From: Amycolatopsis sp. MtRt-6
Lineage (GTDB): Bacteria > Actinomycetota > Actinomycetes > Mycobacteriales > Pseudonocardiaceae
Assembly: GCF_017308975.1 (NCBI RefSeq)
Contig: NZ_JADWPD010000021.1
Location: 1 to 64,000, forward strand
Length of the DNA stretch: 64,000 nucleotides
Direction of reading: 5' to 3'
Below the pieces are notes generated by a model. That model saw only the letters and a program-made list of their open reading frames with translations, did not search any database and was not told the DNA's origin. Both the position numbers and the translations under genes were made by a program. Below, piece after piece: positions 8,325-17,194 of this stretch. The first letter of the stretch is position 1, and each line of letters starts with the position of its first letter.

Positions 8325-8571
8325 CTCGGCTCCCGATCAGACTAGATATCGAACTGAGGACAGCGGTACGACAGGCCAACGGTCTTCACCATCTGGCATC
8401 CGCCGCCGTCAGGCAATGGTGCTGACAGAGACGCGACAGGAGTCCCGTGTGAGTTTGGCCCGGGGCTGTCCTGTCTCTGTCAGTTCGATGGTCGTCATCG
8501 GCCTGGGCTTCTAGGGTCCGCAGCAGGTGCGGTGTCCCTTCCATGAGTCGGCTGATCCAAGGAGTTGAACC
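8325..8571. promoter_or_regulatory. Divergent promoter region with inverted repeat
   Basis: This 247-base gap separates the divergent AMP ligase (-) and A-PCP (+) genes, so it must hold both promoters. It contains an imperfect dyad: CTGACAGAGAC followed by ACAGGA at 8422-8441, and TCCTGTCTCTGTCAG at 8469-8483. The left arm has three extra bases. This could be an operator or an RNA hairpin. AAGGAG at 8559-8564 is the RBS of the downstream gene. Confidence 0.5.
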
Positions 8572-10341
8572 TTGTCCACGGTTCCGGAGTTGTTCGAGTC
8601 GGCTGTTGCCCGCTTCCCCGACCAGCCCGCGGTCATCTTCGGTGACACCTGTTTGAGTTACGCCGAGCTGAACACCCACGCGAACCAGCTGGCCAGGCGC
8701 TTGGTGGCCCTAGGAGTCGGGCCGGATTCCTTGGTGGCGGTTGCTATACCGCGTTCGGAAGATCTGATCATCGTGCTGCTGGCCGTGCTGAAGGCCGGCG
8801 GCGCGTATCTTCCGCTGGACCCGACCTACCCTGATGATCGGCTGGCGCACGTCATCGACGACGCGGGCCCCGTCCTGGTGATCCGGTCGAGCCAGGTTCG
8901 CTGCCTAAGTGACGAGGTGGCCGACTACGTGATAGACGACCCTGACCTGCAGGCGGACATCCGAGGTGAGGCGACCGGCGACCTGACTGACGCTGAGCGG
9001 CTGTCTCCGTTGTACATATCCCACTTGATGTACGTGATATACACGTCAGGCTCCACTGGTACGCCGAAGGGCGTGGCGGTGACACATGCAGGTACGGGCG
9101 ATATGCTCGCAACTCACGCGCACCGAATCGGTCCGGGCCCTGGTGACCGGGTGCTGCAGTGGGCGTCGATCAGCTTCGACGCCGCATTTTGGGACATCAC
9201 CCTTGCACTTCTGTCCGGTGCCGCGCTGGTCATGGTGTCCTCAGACGACGTCCTGCCGGGAGATCCGTTGCGGGACACCCTGCTCAGGCACCGGATCACC
9301 CACGCGACCTTGCCGCCGGTGGCCTTGAGTGCCACTGACGCCGATGGCGTTCTGCTAGGCGGCACGGTGATGTCGACGGGCGATACATGTACGCCGACCT
9401 TGGTCCGCAAGTGGGCACCCGGTCGACGGCTCTTCAACGGTTACGGTCCGACCGAGGTGACTGTCGGCTCCACCCTCAGCGGACCGGTCGATCCGGCTGT
9501 CGGCGAGATCACCATCGGGACGCCCTGGCTCGGCGAGACCGTCCAAGTGCTCGACGAGCGTATGCAAGAAGTTGCCGACGGCGCCGAAGGGGAGCTGTAC
9601 CTGTCCGGGCCCGGGCTAGCCCGCGGTTATCTCAACCGTCCGAGCCTCACTGCCACCCGTTTTGTTGCCGATCCACAGGGAGCACCCGGCAGTCGGATGT
9701 ACCGCTCCGGCGACCGCGGCTCGCGTCGGACTGATGGAGAGATCCTTTTCTCGGGTCGCGCCGATGCACAGGTAAAGGTTCGTGGCTTCCGGGTCGAGCT
9801 TGCCGAGGTCGAGGCAGTCTTAGCCGGTCACGCCGCGGTCAAACTCGCCGTCGCCGCGGTGGAAGGAGAACTGGCAGACGCCCGTGTGGTTGCGTACGTG
9901 ACGACGTCGCCGGGGGAAGAAGTGACCGAGTCGGAGCTGCGCCACCATGTCCGCCGTATGTTGCCGGATCACATGGTGCCGTCGACAGTCACCCTGCTCG
10001 ACCAACTTCCGACGACGCACAACGGAAAGATCGACCGGAAGGCGTTGCGACCGCGCCCCGCCAAGCCCCCTGCCGAACAGGTCAGCTGGCAGGAGGGTAT
10101 GCCGTACGCCGATGTGCTGTGCGCGATCGTCGCCGAGCTCCTGGGCCTGTCGGTGGTCACCCCAGATCAGAACTTCTTCGAGATCGGTGGGCACTCTGTG
10201 CTGGCGACGAAGCTGGCCGCCCGGATCCGGCAGGACCTCGGCATCAAGATCCCGATACGCTCACTCTTCGAGGCCGGCAATATCTCGGAGTTTGCGCTAG
10301 TGGTGGAGAGGGCCGTCTCACCGACGACTGAGGCGGCCTGA
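8572..10341 (+). CDS. NRPS A-PCP didomain, probably tryptophan-activating
   Basis: 589 residues starting at TTG 8572 (AAGGAG seven bases upstream). The A domain spans about 1-500 (YVIYTSGSTGTPKG, NGYGPTE, RSGDRGSR in place of YRTGDR, GRADAQVKVRGFRVE, Lys in THNGKIDRKAL), and the PCP about 510-580 with NFFEIGGHSVLA. My reading of the specificity residues is D-A-W-V-M-T-G-V-G-K; the DAW start is shared with the GrsA phenylalanine domain, so an aromatic amino acid is likely. A-PCP didomains beside CYP163-type P450s, MbtH proteins and type II thioesterases hold an amino acid for beta-hydroxylation (Trp in echinomycin and thiocoraline, Tyr in aminocoumarins). Trp is inferred from the downstream enzymes. 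Confidence 0.88.
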   Translation: MSTVPELFESAVARFPDQPAVIFGDTCLSYAELNTHANQLARRLVALGVGPDSLVAVAIPRSEDLIIVLLAVLKAGGAYLPLDPTYPDDRLAHVIDDAGPVLVIRSSQVRCLSDEVADYVIDDPDLQADIRGEATGDLTDAERLSPLYISHLMYVIYTSGSTGTPKGVAVTHAGTGDMLATHAHRIGPGPGDRVLQWASISFDAAFWDITLALLSGAALVMVSSDDVLPGDPLRDTLLRHRITHATLPPVALSATDADGVLLGGTVMSTGDTCTPTLVRKWAPGRRLFNGYGPTEVTVGSTLSGPVDPAVGEITIGTPWLGETVQVLDERMQEVADGAEGELYLSGPGLARGYLNRPSLTATRFVADPQGAPGSRMYRSGDRGSRRTDGEILFSGRADAQVKVRGFRVELAEVEAVLAGHAAVKLAVAAVEGELADARVVAYVTTSPGEEVTESELRHHVRRMLPDHMVPSTVTLLDQLPTTHNGKIDRKALRPRPAKPPAEQVSWQEGMPYADVLCAIVAELLGLSVVTPDQNFFEIGGHSVLATKLAARIRQDLGIKIPIRSLFEAGNISEFALVVERAVSPTTEAA

Positions 10342-10381
10342 GCTTCCCCCGGTTCTCCGGACACCTGACCTGAGGTGACCT

Positions 10382-10785
10382 GTGGTCACCAGGGAGGATG
10401 TTCTGGCGACTGCACCACACCCGGCTGAGTTTCGTCAGCGTGCCGTCGAGCTGGCTCGCCTCGGCGACAAGCCGGTCGCCGCGCTGGCCAAGGATCTGGG
10501 CATCAGCGAGTCCTGCCTGCGCAAGTGGATGGCCCAGGCCGACGCCGACGCCAACGGCTCGGCCACCCGGCTGACCAGCGCGGAGAAGAAGGAACTCGCC
10601 GAGCTGCGCCGGAAGAACCGGCAGGTGCTGGTCCGTGAACTCGCCGCCGACGGTATCGATGTCGCGGTGGCCTGCCGGGTATTGAACGTGTCTCGCTCCG
10701 GATACTACGAATGGCGCGATCGGCCGCTCTCACCTCGAGCGGAGGAGAACGCGGTGCTGCTGAAACGGGGGGAAGCTCAGTCCGC
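10382..10785 (+). mobile_element. IS3-family element remnant, OrfA fused to OrfB fragment
   Basis: The frame starts with an OrfA helix-turn-helix (HPAEFRQRAVELARLGDKPV, then LGISESCLRKWMAQ) and reaches ELAELRRKNRQ. It then jumps straight to an OrfB N-terminal segment (VRELAADGIDVAVACRVLNV, SRSGYYEWRDRPLS). The OrfA leucine zipper end and nearly all of the DDE domain are missing. The element is inactive. It abuts the 3' end of the convergent P450 gene, whose last codons lie at about 10786-10810. Confidence 0.85.
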
Positions 10786-11982
10786 TCACCGAAAGTTGAC
10801 GGGCAAACTACTGTAGCCGAACAGGAAGTTCGAGTAGATCCGCGAGGGCGTGCCAGCCAGCTCGATCGAACGCACCGACTCCGCGAGCGAGGACAACAGG
10901 GCCCGCAGTTCCGCCCGGCCCAGAAACGCACCGACACAGAAGTGCGGCCCGTGGCCGAAGGTGAGGTGCTTGTTGGACTTGCGTGCCAGGTCCAAGGTTC
11001 GCGGATCGGGAAACACTGTCTCATCGTCGTTGGCCGAGGTGTTCCACAAAGTGACGATGTCCCCGGCCCGGATCTTCTGACCGGCGATCTCCAGGTCGAT
11101 GAGCGCGGTCCGGGCAAAGTGCATAGCGGGCGTGACCCAGCGCAGCACCTCCTCGACCGCGTCGTCGAGGGAGGCGACGCCGGCCCGCAGCGCGGCCCAC
11201 TGCCCAGGGTTCTCGGCCAGCGCTTTGACCCCTCCGATCGCTGACATCCGGGACGATTCATCGCCGCCCAGGATGAGGCTGTAGCAGTTCAGGGCGACCT
11301 CCTCCTCGGTGAGCAGCTCGCCGTCGACCTGCGTGCTCGCGATCATGGTGATGACGTCATCGCCTGGATTCTCCCGGCGATGCTTGGCGAGATCCATGAA
11401 GTAGGAAACGATGTCGTTGCGGGCGATCAGCGAGTCGAGATCGTCAACCTCCTCGCTGTCCGCGGACAGGGCCAGCTTGTTCCACCTGAGCAGCTCGGCG
11501 CGGTCGCCGTCGGGGATTGACAGGAGATCGCAGATCGTCGTCATCGGGATGTGCTCGGCGACCTCGGCGGCGAAGTCGAACGTGCCCACATCAACCACGC
11601 TGGCGACCAGACTCCGGGTGCGTTGCTCGACCCGCTCGACCACCGGTCCGAGGACCTTGGGGGAGAACGCCCGCAGCATCAGGTTCCGCAACTGCTGGTG
11701 GCGGGGGCGATCGGTGACGGCGAGCATCTTGTCGCTTGCGGAGTCGTTGCCGTGCAGGAGTACGTCGAGCACGGTGCCGCGCGCCGAGCTCAGGAATTTG
11801 GCGTTGCGGTACGCCGCCTGTATGTCGCTGAACCTGGTGACCACCCAGAATCCCGGCAGATCGCCGGGGGAGTCGTGCCAGTAGATGGGATGCTGCGACC
11901 GGATCTCCTGCCAGTAGTCGCGGGGTTCGTGCCGAACAAACGTCGCCGGATCCGTGAGATCGAGAAACTCGCCAGCACCCAC
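10786..11982 (-). CDS. Cytochrome P450, CYP163-like amino-acid beta-hydroxylase
   Basis: 398 residues from GTG 11982, chosen because AAGGAG lies six bases upstream; an ATG at 12057 is in frame but has no RBS. P450 hallmarks are the I-helix LILGGDESSRMSA (Ser where Thr is usual), the ExxR motif in EEVLRWVTP, and the heme-binding FGHGPHFCVGAFLGR with Cys at about residue 349. The subgroup resembles NovI, NikQ, Ecm12 and TioI, which hydroxylate the beta-carbon of a PCP-bound amino acid. It is expected to act on Trp held by the neighbouring A-PCP protein (8572-10341). It is divergent from the type II thioesterase gene with about 190 bases between them. Its end abuts an IS3 remnant but appears complete. 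Confidence 0.88.
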   Translation of the reverse strand: MGAGEFLDLTDPATFVRHEPRDYWQEIRSQHPIYWHDSPGDLPGFWVVTRFSDIQAAYRNAKFLSSARGTVLDVLLHGNDSASDKMLAVTDRPRHQQLRNLMLRAFSPKVLGPVVERVEQRTRSLVASVVDVGTFDFAAEVAEHIPMTTICDLLSIPDGDRAELLRWNKLALSADSEEVDDLDSLIARNDIVSYFMDLAKHRRENPGDDVITMIASTQVDGELLTEEEVALNCYSLILGGDESSRMSAIGGVKALAENPGQWAALRAGVASLDDAVEEVLRWVTPAMHFARTALIDLEIAGQKIRAGDIVTLWNTSANDDETVFPDPRTLDLARKSNKHLTFGHGPHFCVGAFLGRAELRALLSSLAESVRSIELAGTPSRIYSNFLFGYSSLPVNFR

Positions 11983-12169
11983 CTGCGTCTCCTTCAGCCG
12001 GACCGTTGTGCGGACAGCAATTGCCAGCGTGACTAGGCGATTCGTCGAGTCCGGCATGTCTTGCGTAGTTCCTTCACCGGTGACTGAGAGCCGAAAGATT
12101 TAAGCCTGGCCACCCGCAGAGGTGCAAGGCTCTGATTGAGCATGTCTGCTTGAGCGTTAGGTGGAGGTC

Positions 12170-12946
12170 ATGACTCCTACCGGGGACCGAGGTTGGCTAC
12201 GGTGGTCGAACGTCACCCCGCGGCCGGCGATCCGGCTCGTCTGCTTTCCGCACGCCGGTGGTGCGGCCGCGAGCTATGCTGGCTTTGCGAACGAGCTGCC
12301 CGCCCAGGCCGAACTGGTGGTGGTCCAGTACCCGGGTCGTGGCGACAGGTTCGCCGAATCCGCCGTGGAGGATGTCCGGCGGATGGCGTCGTCCGTGAGC
12401 GCGGAACTCCTGACTCTCGAGTCCCACGTCCCGCTGCTGTTGTTCGGGCACAGTTTCGGCGCCTTAGTGGCCTACGAGACCGCGCTCGCGTTGCAGCGCA
12501 GCGGAGTACGCCCGGTGCAACTCGTTGTCTCGGCGTCGTCTCCGCCGCGGCTGGCCGGTGGGGGGGAAACCCATCTCCATGACGACGACGAACTGTGGTC
12601 GATCGTTTGCGGCTACGGTGGAGTTGAGCCGGAGATTGCCGCCGACGCCGACTTGCGTGGGGTTCTGCTGCCGATTCTGCGCTCGGATATCAGGGCCAAC
12701 GAGCTCTACGAACCGCCGGTGAACTCACCCTCGCTCGACTGTCCGGTGATCTGTTACCACGGCATCGGCGATCCACTCGTGAACGAGTCCGAGCTGGTTG
12801 AGTGGGGCGAAGTCACCACTGGGTCATTCTCCGTACGTCGTCGCGATGGTGGGCACTTCCACGTCTTCTCGGCAGTCGGTGACCTGCTCGAGGACGTCTT
12901 CGCCGACGTAGCGATCGATGGTCTGCGGCGACGGGCGGTGTCGTGA
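12170..12946 (+). CDS. Type II thioesterase (alpha/beta hydrolase)
   Basis: 258 residues. ATG 12170 has GGTGGAGG directly upstream; ATG 12161 is also in frame. Motifs are CFPHAGGAAASY near the N-terminus, VVQYPGRGDR, nucleophile elbow FGHSFGALVAYE, and catalytic His in DGGHFHVF. This is the RifR/Ecm2 type of external thioesterase that removes acyl groups from carrier proteins. In the quinoxaline and thiocoraline pathways such an enzyme releases beta-hydroxytryptophan from the A-PCP carrier. That fits its place beside the P450 and A-PCP genes; general proofreading is the alternative. Confidence 0.88.
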   Translation: MTPTGDRGWLRWSNVTPRPAIRLVCFPHAGGAAASYAGFANELPAQAELVVVQYPGRGDRFAESAVEDVRRMASSVSAELLTLESHVPLLLFGHSFGALVAYETALALQRSGVRPVQLVVSASSPPRLAGGGETHLHDDDELWSIVCGYGGVEPEIAADADLRGVLLPILRSDIRANELYEPPVNSPSLDCPVICYHGIGDPLVNESELVEWGEVTTGSFSVRRRDGGHFHVFSAVGDLLEDVFADVAIDGLRRRAVS

Positions 12947-13223
12947 GCATCGCCGAGCGCTCCGTCATCATCGTTGCCGGCCCCATCGAACGGTTCGGCC
13001 GGCTAGATGGCCTGGTCAACGACGAGCCGACCTGCTCACCGGTACCCCCTGTGGGCCGGTTCGCGAAGACGACGGAGTGGCCCGCCTACTCGACCCGGAC
13101 TTCGCCGGCTGGATCATCGGTGCAGCTACCCGTGGTGCGTGGCCGCACGACTTCATCCGCCTAGCAGCAGTGTCTCGACCTGACAGTGACCGCGCAACTG
13201 ACCATGAGTTGGGGACCGAAACG
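12947..13223 (+). pseudogene. Degenerate stretch with a short SDR-like fragment
   Basis: Between the thioesterase and aminotransferase genes, one frame gives IERFGRLDGLVND (about 12988-13026). This resembles the segment before the NNAG motif of short-chain dehydrogenases. Nothing else of such an enzyme is left. It is too short for firm assignment. Confidence 0.3.
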
Positions 13224-14453
13224 ATGAGCCATCCGCCTATTGCCACAGCGATTCCGTCGTCGTCGCTGCACCAGATCTTTCGTGCCGCCGACGCCCGCGC
13301 GCTGGCCACCGGGTCACCGGTGACCAGGCTTCACGTCGGAGAGCCGTACTTCACCTCCCCTCCCGAGGTCGCCGAGGCGATCGCGGAAGCTCAGCGGGCT
13401 GGCCGGACGTCGTACACCGATGTCGAAGGTCTTCCGGAACTGCGGCGCGCGTTGAGTGCGAAGCTGGAACGGGAGAACCGCATCGACGCGCCGATCTCGC
13501 GGATCTTCGTTACGCCGGGCTCCTGTCAAGGATTGCAGGCGCTGTTGCTGTCGCTGGCCGAACCGGGGACCGAGATCCTGCTTCCTGAGCTGCACTGGCC
13601 GATCCATGTGCAGCAGAGCCTGCTCGCGGGTCTGCGCCCGGTGTTCTACTCACTCGACGACAGGTACTTCCCGGACCTCGAATCGATCGCCGAGAGGTCG
13701 GGACCCAACAGCCGGATCCTTCTGGTGAACTCGCCGGCCAATCCCACCGGCGCGGTACTGGACGCGGACCGGATAGAGGGTCTGCTCACACTCGCGCGCG
13801 ATCGTGGATGGCAGGTGATCAGCGACGAGGCATACGAGCACTTCGTGTACGAGGGCGACCATCTGTCCCTGGCGGCAAGTGAACGCCAACTGCCCGTGGA
13901 GAAGCGGATTGTGCACAGCGTCTTCACGTTCTCCAAGAGCCTGGCGATGACGGGCTACCGGCTCGGCTACGTCGTGCCGGCGACGGACGAGGCAGCCGCC
14001 GGGATGAGGGTGGTGCAAGAGGCCGGCATCATCGCTCCGCCGACACCGGTGCAGTACGGCGGAATCGCGGCGCTGCAGATGCCCGATGTTGCAGCGGCGA
14101 ACCGCAAGTTGGTACAGCAGAACAGAGACACCGTGTTGCCCGCACTTCGAGACGCCGGCCTGATCCGCGAACTGCCACCCGGCGGGTGGTACGCGATGGT
14201 GGATATCAGTAGCACCGGTCTGGGAGCAGAGGCCTTCTCAGCGCAGTTGCTCGCGGAACGTAGTGTGGCCGTTGTTCCCGGCTCGGGGTTCGGGTTACGT
14301 CCGCAGCTTGATGATCGAGGCGCTCTGGTAGCGATGGACACTGATTCCCATGCGGACAACCTTGTGCGGATCGCCTTCTGCGTGAATCCAGAGGTTCTCA
14401 AGTCGGGTGTGGATGCACTTCTCGCCTTCGTTGACGAGCGGAAGGCGCGGTGA
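13224..14453 (+). CDS. PLP aminotransferase, fold type I (kynurenine aminotransferase-like)
   Basis: 409 residues from ATG 13224. Class I/II aminotransferase features: RLHVGEPYFTSPPEV at the N-terminus, SYTDVEGLPELR, VNSPANPTGAV with the substrate-binding Asn, the Asp/Tyr pair in ISDEAYEHFVYEG, the Schiff-base Lys in FTFSKSLAMTGYRLGY, and the C-terminal Arg in NLVRIAFCV. It would transaminate an amino acid using pyridoxal phosphate in the cytosol. By analogy with thiocoraline TioG, transamination of beta-hydroxykynurenine followed by ring closure would give 3-hydroxyquinaldate. Its place between the type II thioesterase and MbtH genes supports that. The substrate is inferred; sequence alone says only aminotransferase. 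Confidence 0.85.
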   Translation: MSHPPIATAIPSSSLHQIFRAADARALATGSPVTRLHVGEPYFTSPPEVAEAIAEAQRAGRTSYTDVEGLPELRRALSAKLERENRIDAPISRIFVTPGSCQGLQALLLSLAEPGTEILLPELHWPIHVQQSLLAGLRPVFYSLDDRYFPDLESIAERSGPNSRILLVNSPANPTGAVLDADRIEGLLTLARDRGWQVISDEAYEHFVYEGDHLSLAASERQLPVEKRIVHSVFTFSKSLAMTGYRLGYVVPATDEAAAGMRVVQEAGIIAPPTPVQYGGIAALQMPDVAAANRKLVQQNRDTVLPALRDAGLIRELPPGGWYAMVDISSTGLGAEAFSAQLLAERSVAVVPGSGFGLRPQLDDRGALVAMDTDSHADNLVRIAFCVNPEVLKSGVDALLAFVDERKAR

Positions 14454-14456
14454 CTT

Positions 14457-14707
14457 CATGAGCTCCTGTTCCAGGTGATGTTCGCGTGGCAGACGAGACC
14501 GGCCGGTCGGTTGTCGGCGGCGTCGAATACGCGAGCGACCTCTTCGACAGGTCGACCGTGGAGGCGATCGCGGCATGCTTCGCCAGGGTCGTCGGGCGGA
14601 TCGTGGCTGGAGTGCACGCACCAAGAAATGTACTGGCCCGACAATGCGGCTGAGATCAGTCGCATTGTCAACGGGCTGTTGACCAACCTCAATTCGGGAG
14701 CTGACTC
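14457..14707 (+). pseudogene. NRPS condensation-domain C-terminal remnant
   Basis: One frame gives HELLFQVMFAWQ and a second gives SVVGGVEYASDLFDRSTVEAI followed by a degraded tail. This matches the final helices of a condensation or epimerization domain (the EYATDLFD-type segment). The stretch is frameshifted and stops near 14640. It shows that a larger NRPS gene once preceded the MbtH gene. Confidence 0.55.
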
Positions 14708-14929
14708 ATGACTGTGAACCCCTTCGATGACGAGAACGGTGAGTTCTTCGTACTGGTCAATGACGAGGGCCAGCACTCACTGTGGCCGACGTTCGAGGAC
14801 GTTCCGGCCGGCTGGCAGGTCAAGTTCGGTCCGGCGACGCGAGCCGAGAGCCTCGCCTATGTCGAGGAGAACTGGACCGACATGCGGCCGCGAAGTCTGC
14901 AGGAAGCGATGGCGGCCGACAAGGCGTAA
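14708..14929 (+). CDS. MbtH-like NRPS accessory protein
   Basis: 73 residues with the full MbtH signature: NPFDDENGEFFVLVNDEGQH, SLWP, VPAGW and the terminal NWTDMRPRSL. MbtH proteins bind adenylation domains and enable their folding or activity. The likely partner is the Trp-type A-PCP protein at 8572-10341, as in the echinomycin and thiocoraline systems. A second MbtH gene at 41441 would serve the other A-PCP protein. Confidence 0.95.
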   Translation: MTVNPFDDENGEFFVLVNDEGQHSLWPTFEDVPAGWQVKFGPATRAESLAYVEENWTDMRPRSLQEAMAADKA

Positions 14930-15495
14930 CGCGGCTCGCAGCCGCGCTGCTCCGGACCGTCCAGGATTGGATGCGTATACCGGTCAGATCCGTAGAAGTG
15001 TGCTGCCGTCCGGCTCGGACATGGACGAGGGACCTATCGCACGAGAGGACCATCGCTCGCTCGTGCTGTGAGCATGTGCTCAGAACTTCGCCCGCGTGGC
15101 GGCGGATGACGACCCCCCCGGCGGATGGCGATCAAGGCGGGTCGGGCATGGCTGCTCGCGACGTGAGTGACGTCTGGGCGAGGGCTGCAGCCCGGGCGGC
15201 CGGTCATGCTGCTGCGACGACTCACGTGCCAACGCATGCTCCGCATGCGGCGGCCCCGCGCCATTGCTTTACGTGGCCGAATGCCCGCTCGATGGTGTTG
15301 CGGCTACCATCGCCACCCTCACGCGCACGACGATCCCGGGCGCACCAGTTGCCCAGCGTGCCCTCGTTGACCCCCAACTCCCGCGCCACCTGCGCGATCG
15401 GCCCGCGGGCGAGTTCTCAGCTGGGCACCGAGCGCCGGCGTCATCGTATGGATAATGCCGACAAGTGGTCTTGTCCCACAGGTCGGCCATGATCC
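14930..15495 (-). mobile_element. Mosaic of IS transposase fragments (IS3 OrfA and IS5-like)
   Basis: Positions 14930-15170 hold nothing recognisable. On the minus strand near 15430-15330 a frame reads GPIAQVARELGVNEGTLGNW, the helix-turn-helix of an IS3 OrfA. Near 15310-15220 another reads GSRNTIERAFGHVKQWRGAA, the C-terminal E-region of an IS5/IS4-type transposase. The two come from different families and are directly joined, so this is a graveyard of insertions rather than one element. Confidence 0.65.
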
Positions 15496-15509
15496 GGCGG
15501 ACGACCACT

Positions 15510-16892
15510 TCACGGTAGCGTCTTCAAGAAGGCCACCAGGCTACGGGCCTGAACGTTGACGTAATGGCTGTGCCTCAGCAGTTCGGCGAGCTGGCCCGCG
15601 GCGACCCAGGTGTAGTCGGAAGGCAGTAGCTTGGGGAGCGTCTCGTCCGCCTCGATTATCATGTACTGGCTCGCCGCGTTCCGGAACCGGCCACCTTCTT
15701 CCGAATGGAAAGCGGCGTAGCGAATCCGCTCAGGGCCGGCTGCCATGACGTAGTCCAACAGAAACGGTGCGCTGCCCGGAGCGTAGTTGGCGGGAACGCA
15801 TTGCACGGTTGGGCCGAGCTCGATGGCGCCGAGGAAGCCTGCCTCCATCGTCGCGCGGACCAGAACGTGCAGGACGCCGCGGAACTCCGTGACGACGAAA
15901 GCCACGATCCCGTAACCGTGCTGCTCGATCAGCGGTTGGTGCCAGCTCGACACCTCGCGGGTGCCCGCGCGAACCGACACCCCCACGACACTGAAGAACC
16001 TGCCGTCACCTCGCGTGATTTCCCAGTCGGTGCGGATCCACTCGGGGAGGTCGGTCAGGCGCACCCGTTGTGCGTCGAGTTCGCTGTCGACCTGCCGTTC
16101 GGTGAGCCACCTCAGCAACGCGTGCGTGCTTCGGTGCGCGCCGGGCAGGGCGGCGTCACGCGACCACGCGGGCACCGAACTCGCCGGCAGGCAGGACAGC
16201 ACCGTCCGCGAGTCCATGTTGACGACGTAGTCGCGAGCCAGAAGTTCGTTGATCTGGCCGAGAGTCAGCCAGCAGAAGTCGCGTCCGACCTCGACGTGCT
16301 CAGCTACCTCGACAACCATGTTGCGATTGCGCTTGCGGTAGAACCACGAACCGTGCTCGGACTGAAGCACGTCGACGATCACCTTGCCGCGTCGCGGGCC
16401 GATGAAGTGGTGCAGGTAGGCCACCTCGTTGCCGCCGTGCGCCCTGCGGTAATTGCTCTTCGTGGCCTGCACCGTCGGCGACAGTTGCACGAGGTTGACG
16501 TTCCCCGGTTCCATTTTCGCCTGCATGAGGAAGTGCAGGACGCCGCCGAACCTCTTGGCGACGATGCCAAGGATGCCGATCTCCGGCTGATTGATGATCG
16601 GCTGATGCCACTCCGGCACCGCTCCGTCCGCTGCCCGCACTCGCAACCCTTCGACCGTGAAGAATCGGCCGCTGCGGTGGGTCAGATTTCCACTGTCGTC
16701 GGCGAACGTCCAGTGGTCGAGTTCGTCGAACGGGACACGCGAGACCTCGAAATCGTAGGCCACACAACGTTCTGCCAGCCAGGCGTCGAACTCGACAGTG
16801 GACACGTGGAATCCACGCGTCGTGGCCGCCGACACGGCGAGGTCCGCGACGATGTCGGCCTCCGATCCCTCCTGCTCCAGCGGGCTCGCCAT
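15510..16892 (-). CDS. NDP-hexose 2,3-dehydratase
   Basis: 460 residues from ATG 16892; the TGA of the upstream remnant overlaps this ATG by one base. The family is built from two similar halves and both are visible. The first has GRFFTVEGLRVRA, EWHQPIINQPEIGILG and QLSPTVQATKSNY. The second has GRFFSVVGVSVRA, SWHQPLIEQHGYGIVAF and ELGPTVQCVPANY. The enzyme removes the 2-OH of dTDP-4-keto-6-deoxyglucose, the first step to 2,6-dideoxy sugars, and is followed by a 3-ketoreductase or 3-aminotransferase. It belongs functionally with the epimerase, aminotransferases, N-methyltransferase and glycosyltransferase at 31-38.9 kb. Confidence 0.93.
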   Translation of the reverse strand: MASPLEQEGSEADIVADLAVSAATTRGFHVSTVEFDAWLAERCVAYDFEVSRVPFDELDHWTFADDSGNLTHRSGRFFTVEGLRVRAADGAVPEWHQPIINQPEIGILGIVAKRFGGVLHFLMQAKMEPGNVNLVQLSPTVQATKSNYRRAHGGNEVAYLHHFIGPRRGKVIVDVLQSEHGSWFYRKRNRNMVVEVAEHVEVGRDFCWLTLGQINELLARDYVVNMDSRTVLSCLPASSVPAWSRDAALPGAHRSTHALLRWLTERQVDSELDAQRVRLTDLPEWIRTDWEITRGDGRFFSVVGVSVRAGTREVSSWHQPLIEQHGYGIVAFVVTEFRGVLHVLVRATMEAGFLGAIELGPTVQCVPANYAPGSAPFLLDYVMAAGPERIRYAAFHSEEGGRFRNAASQYMIIEADETLPKLLPSDYTWVAAGQLAELLRHSHYVNVQARSLVAFLKTLP

Positions 16893-17194
16893 CACCGCTC
16901 CCGACCGTCTGTGCGCTCCCGCACGCCGACGTACAGCGCGTGCTTGCTCAGCGGGCTGGCGATGTGCCACGCGGGGGAGCCGGCGCCGGCGAAGGCGTCA
17001 AGGTACTCCTGCTCGGCCGGCAGCACCACCTCGGTCCGCGGACCGGCGCCGACGAGTTGCATCGACACGAAGCCGCCTTCCGAACAGGAGCCGACCGGGG
17101 TCATCCGCTCCCGCTCGACCCACGAAGAGGCGAAAACGTTGCAGACTGCGGAAAGTTCGTCCGCACCCAACGTCGGCTGGAGGATATTGATCAC
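16892..17194 (-). pseudogene. In-frame fusion of DegT aminotransferase start to N-methyltransferase end
   Basis: From GTG 17194 the first 27 residues (INILQPTLGADELSAVC, then FASSWV) align with the N-terminus of the aminotransferase at 32763-33914. A second short piece (GSCSEGGFVSMQLVGAG, EVVLP) aligns about 30 residues further along that protein. The sequence then switches to QEYLDAFAGAGSPA and HALYVGVRE, which match the C-terminus of the N-methyltransferase at 35880-36638 (DEYLQAFDEAGCPA and GTFVGVK). Two deletions have therefore collapsed an aminotransferase gene and a following methyltransferase gene into a 100-residue open frame. It has no PLP lysine and no SAM motif, so it cannot be active. 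Confidence 0.75.

Noticed and set aside
16892..17194. Functional small aminotransferase
   Set aside because: It lacks the PLP lysine and consists of pieces of two different families.
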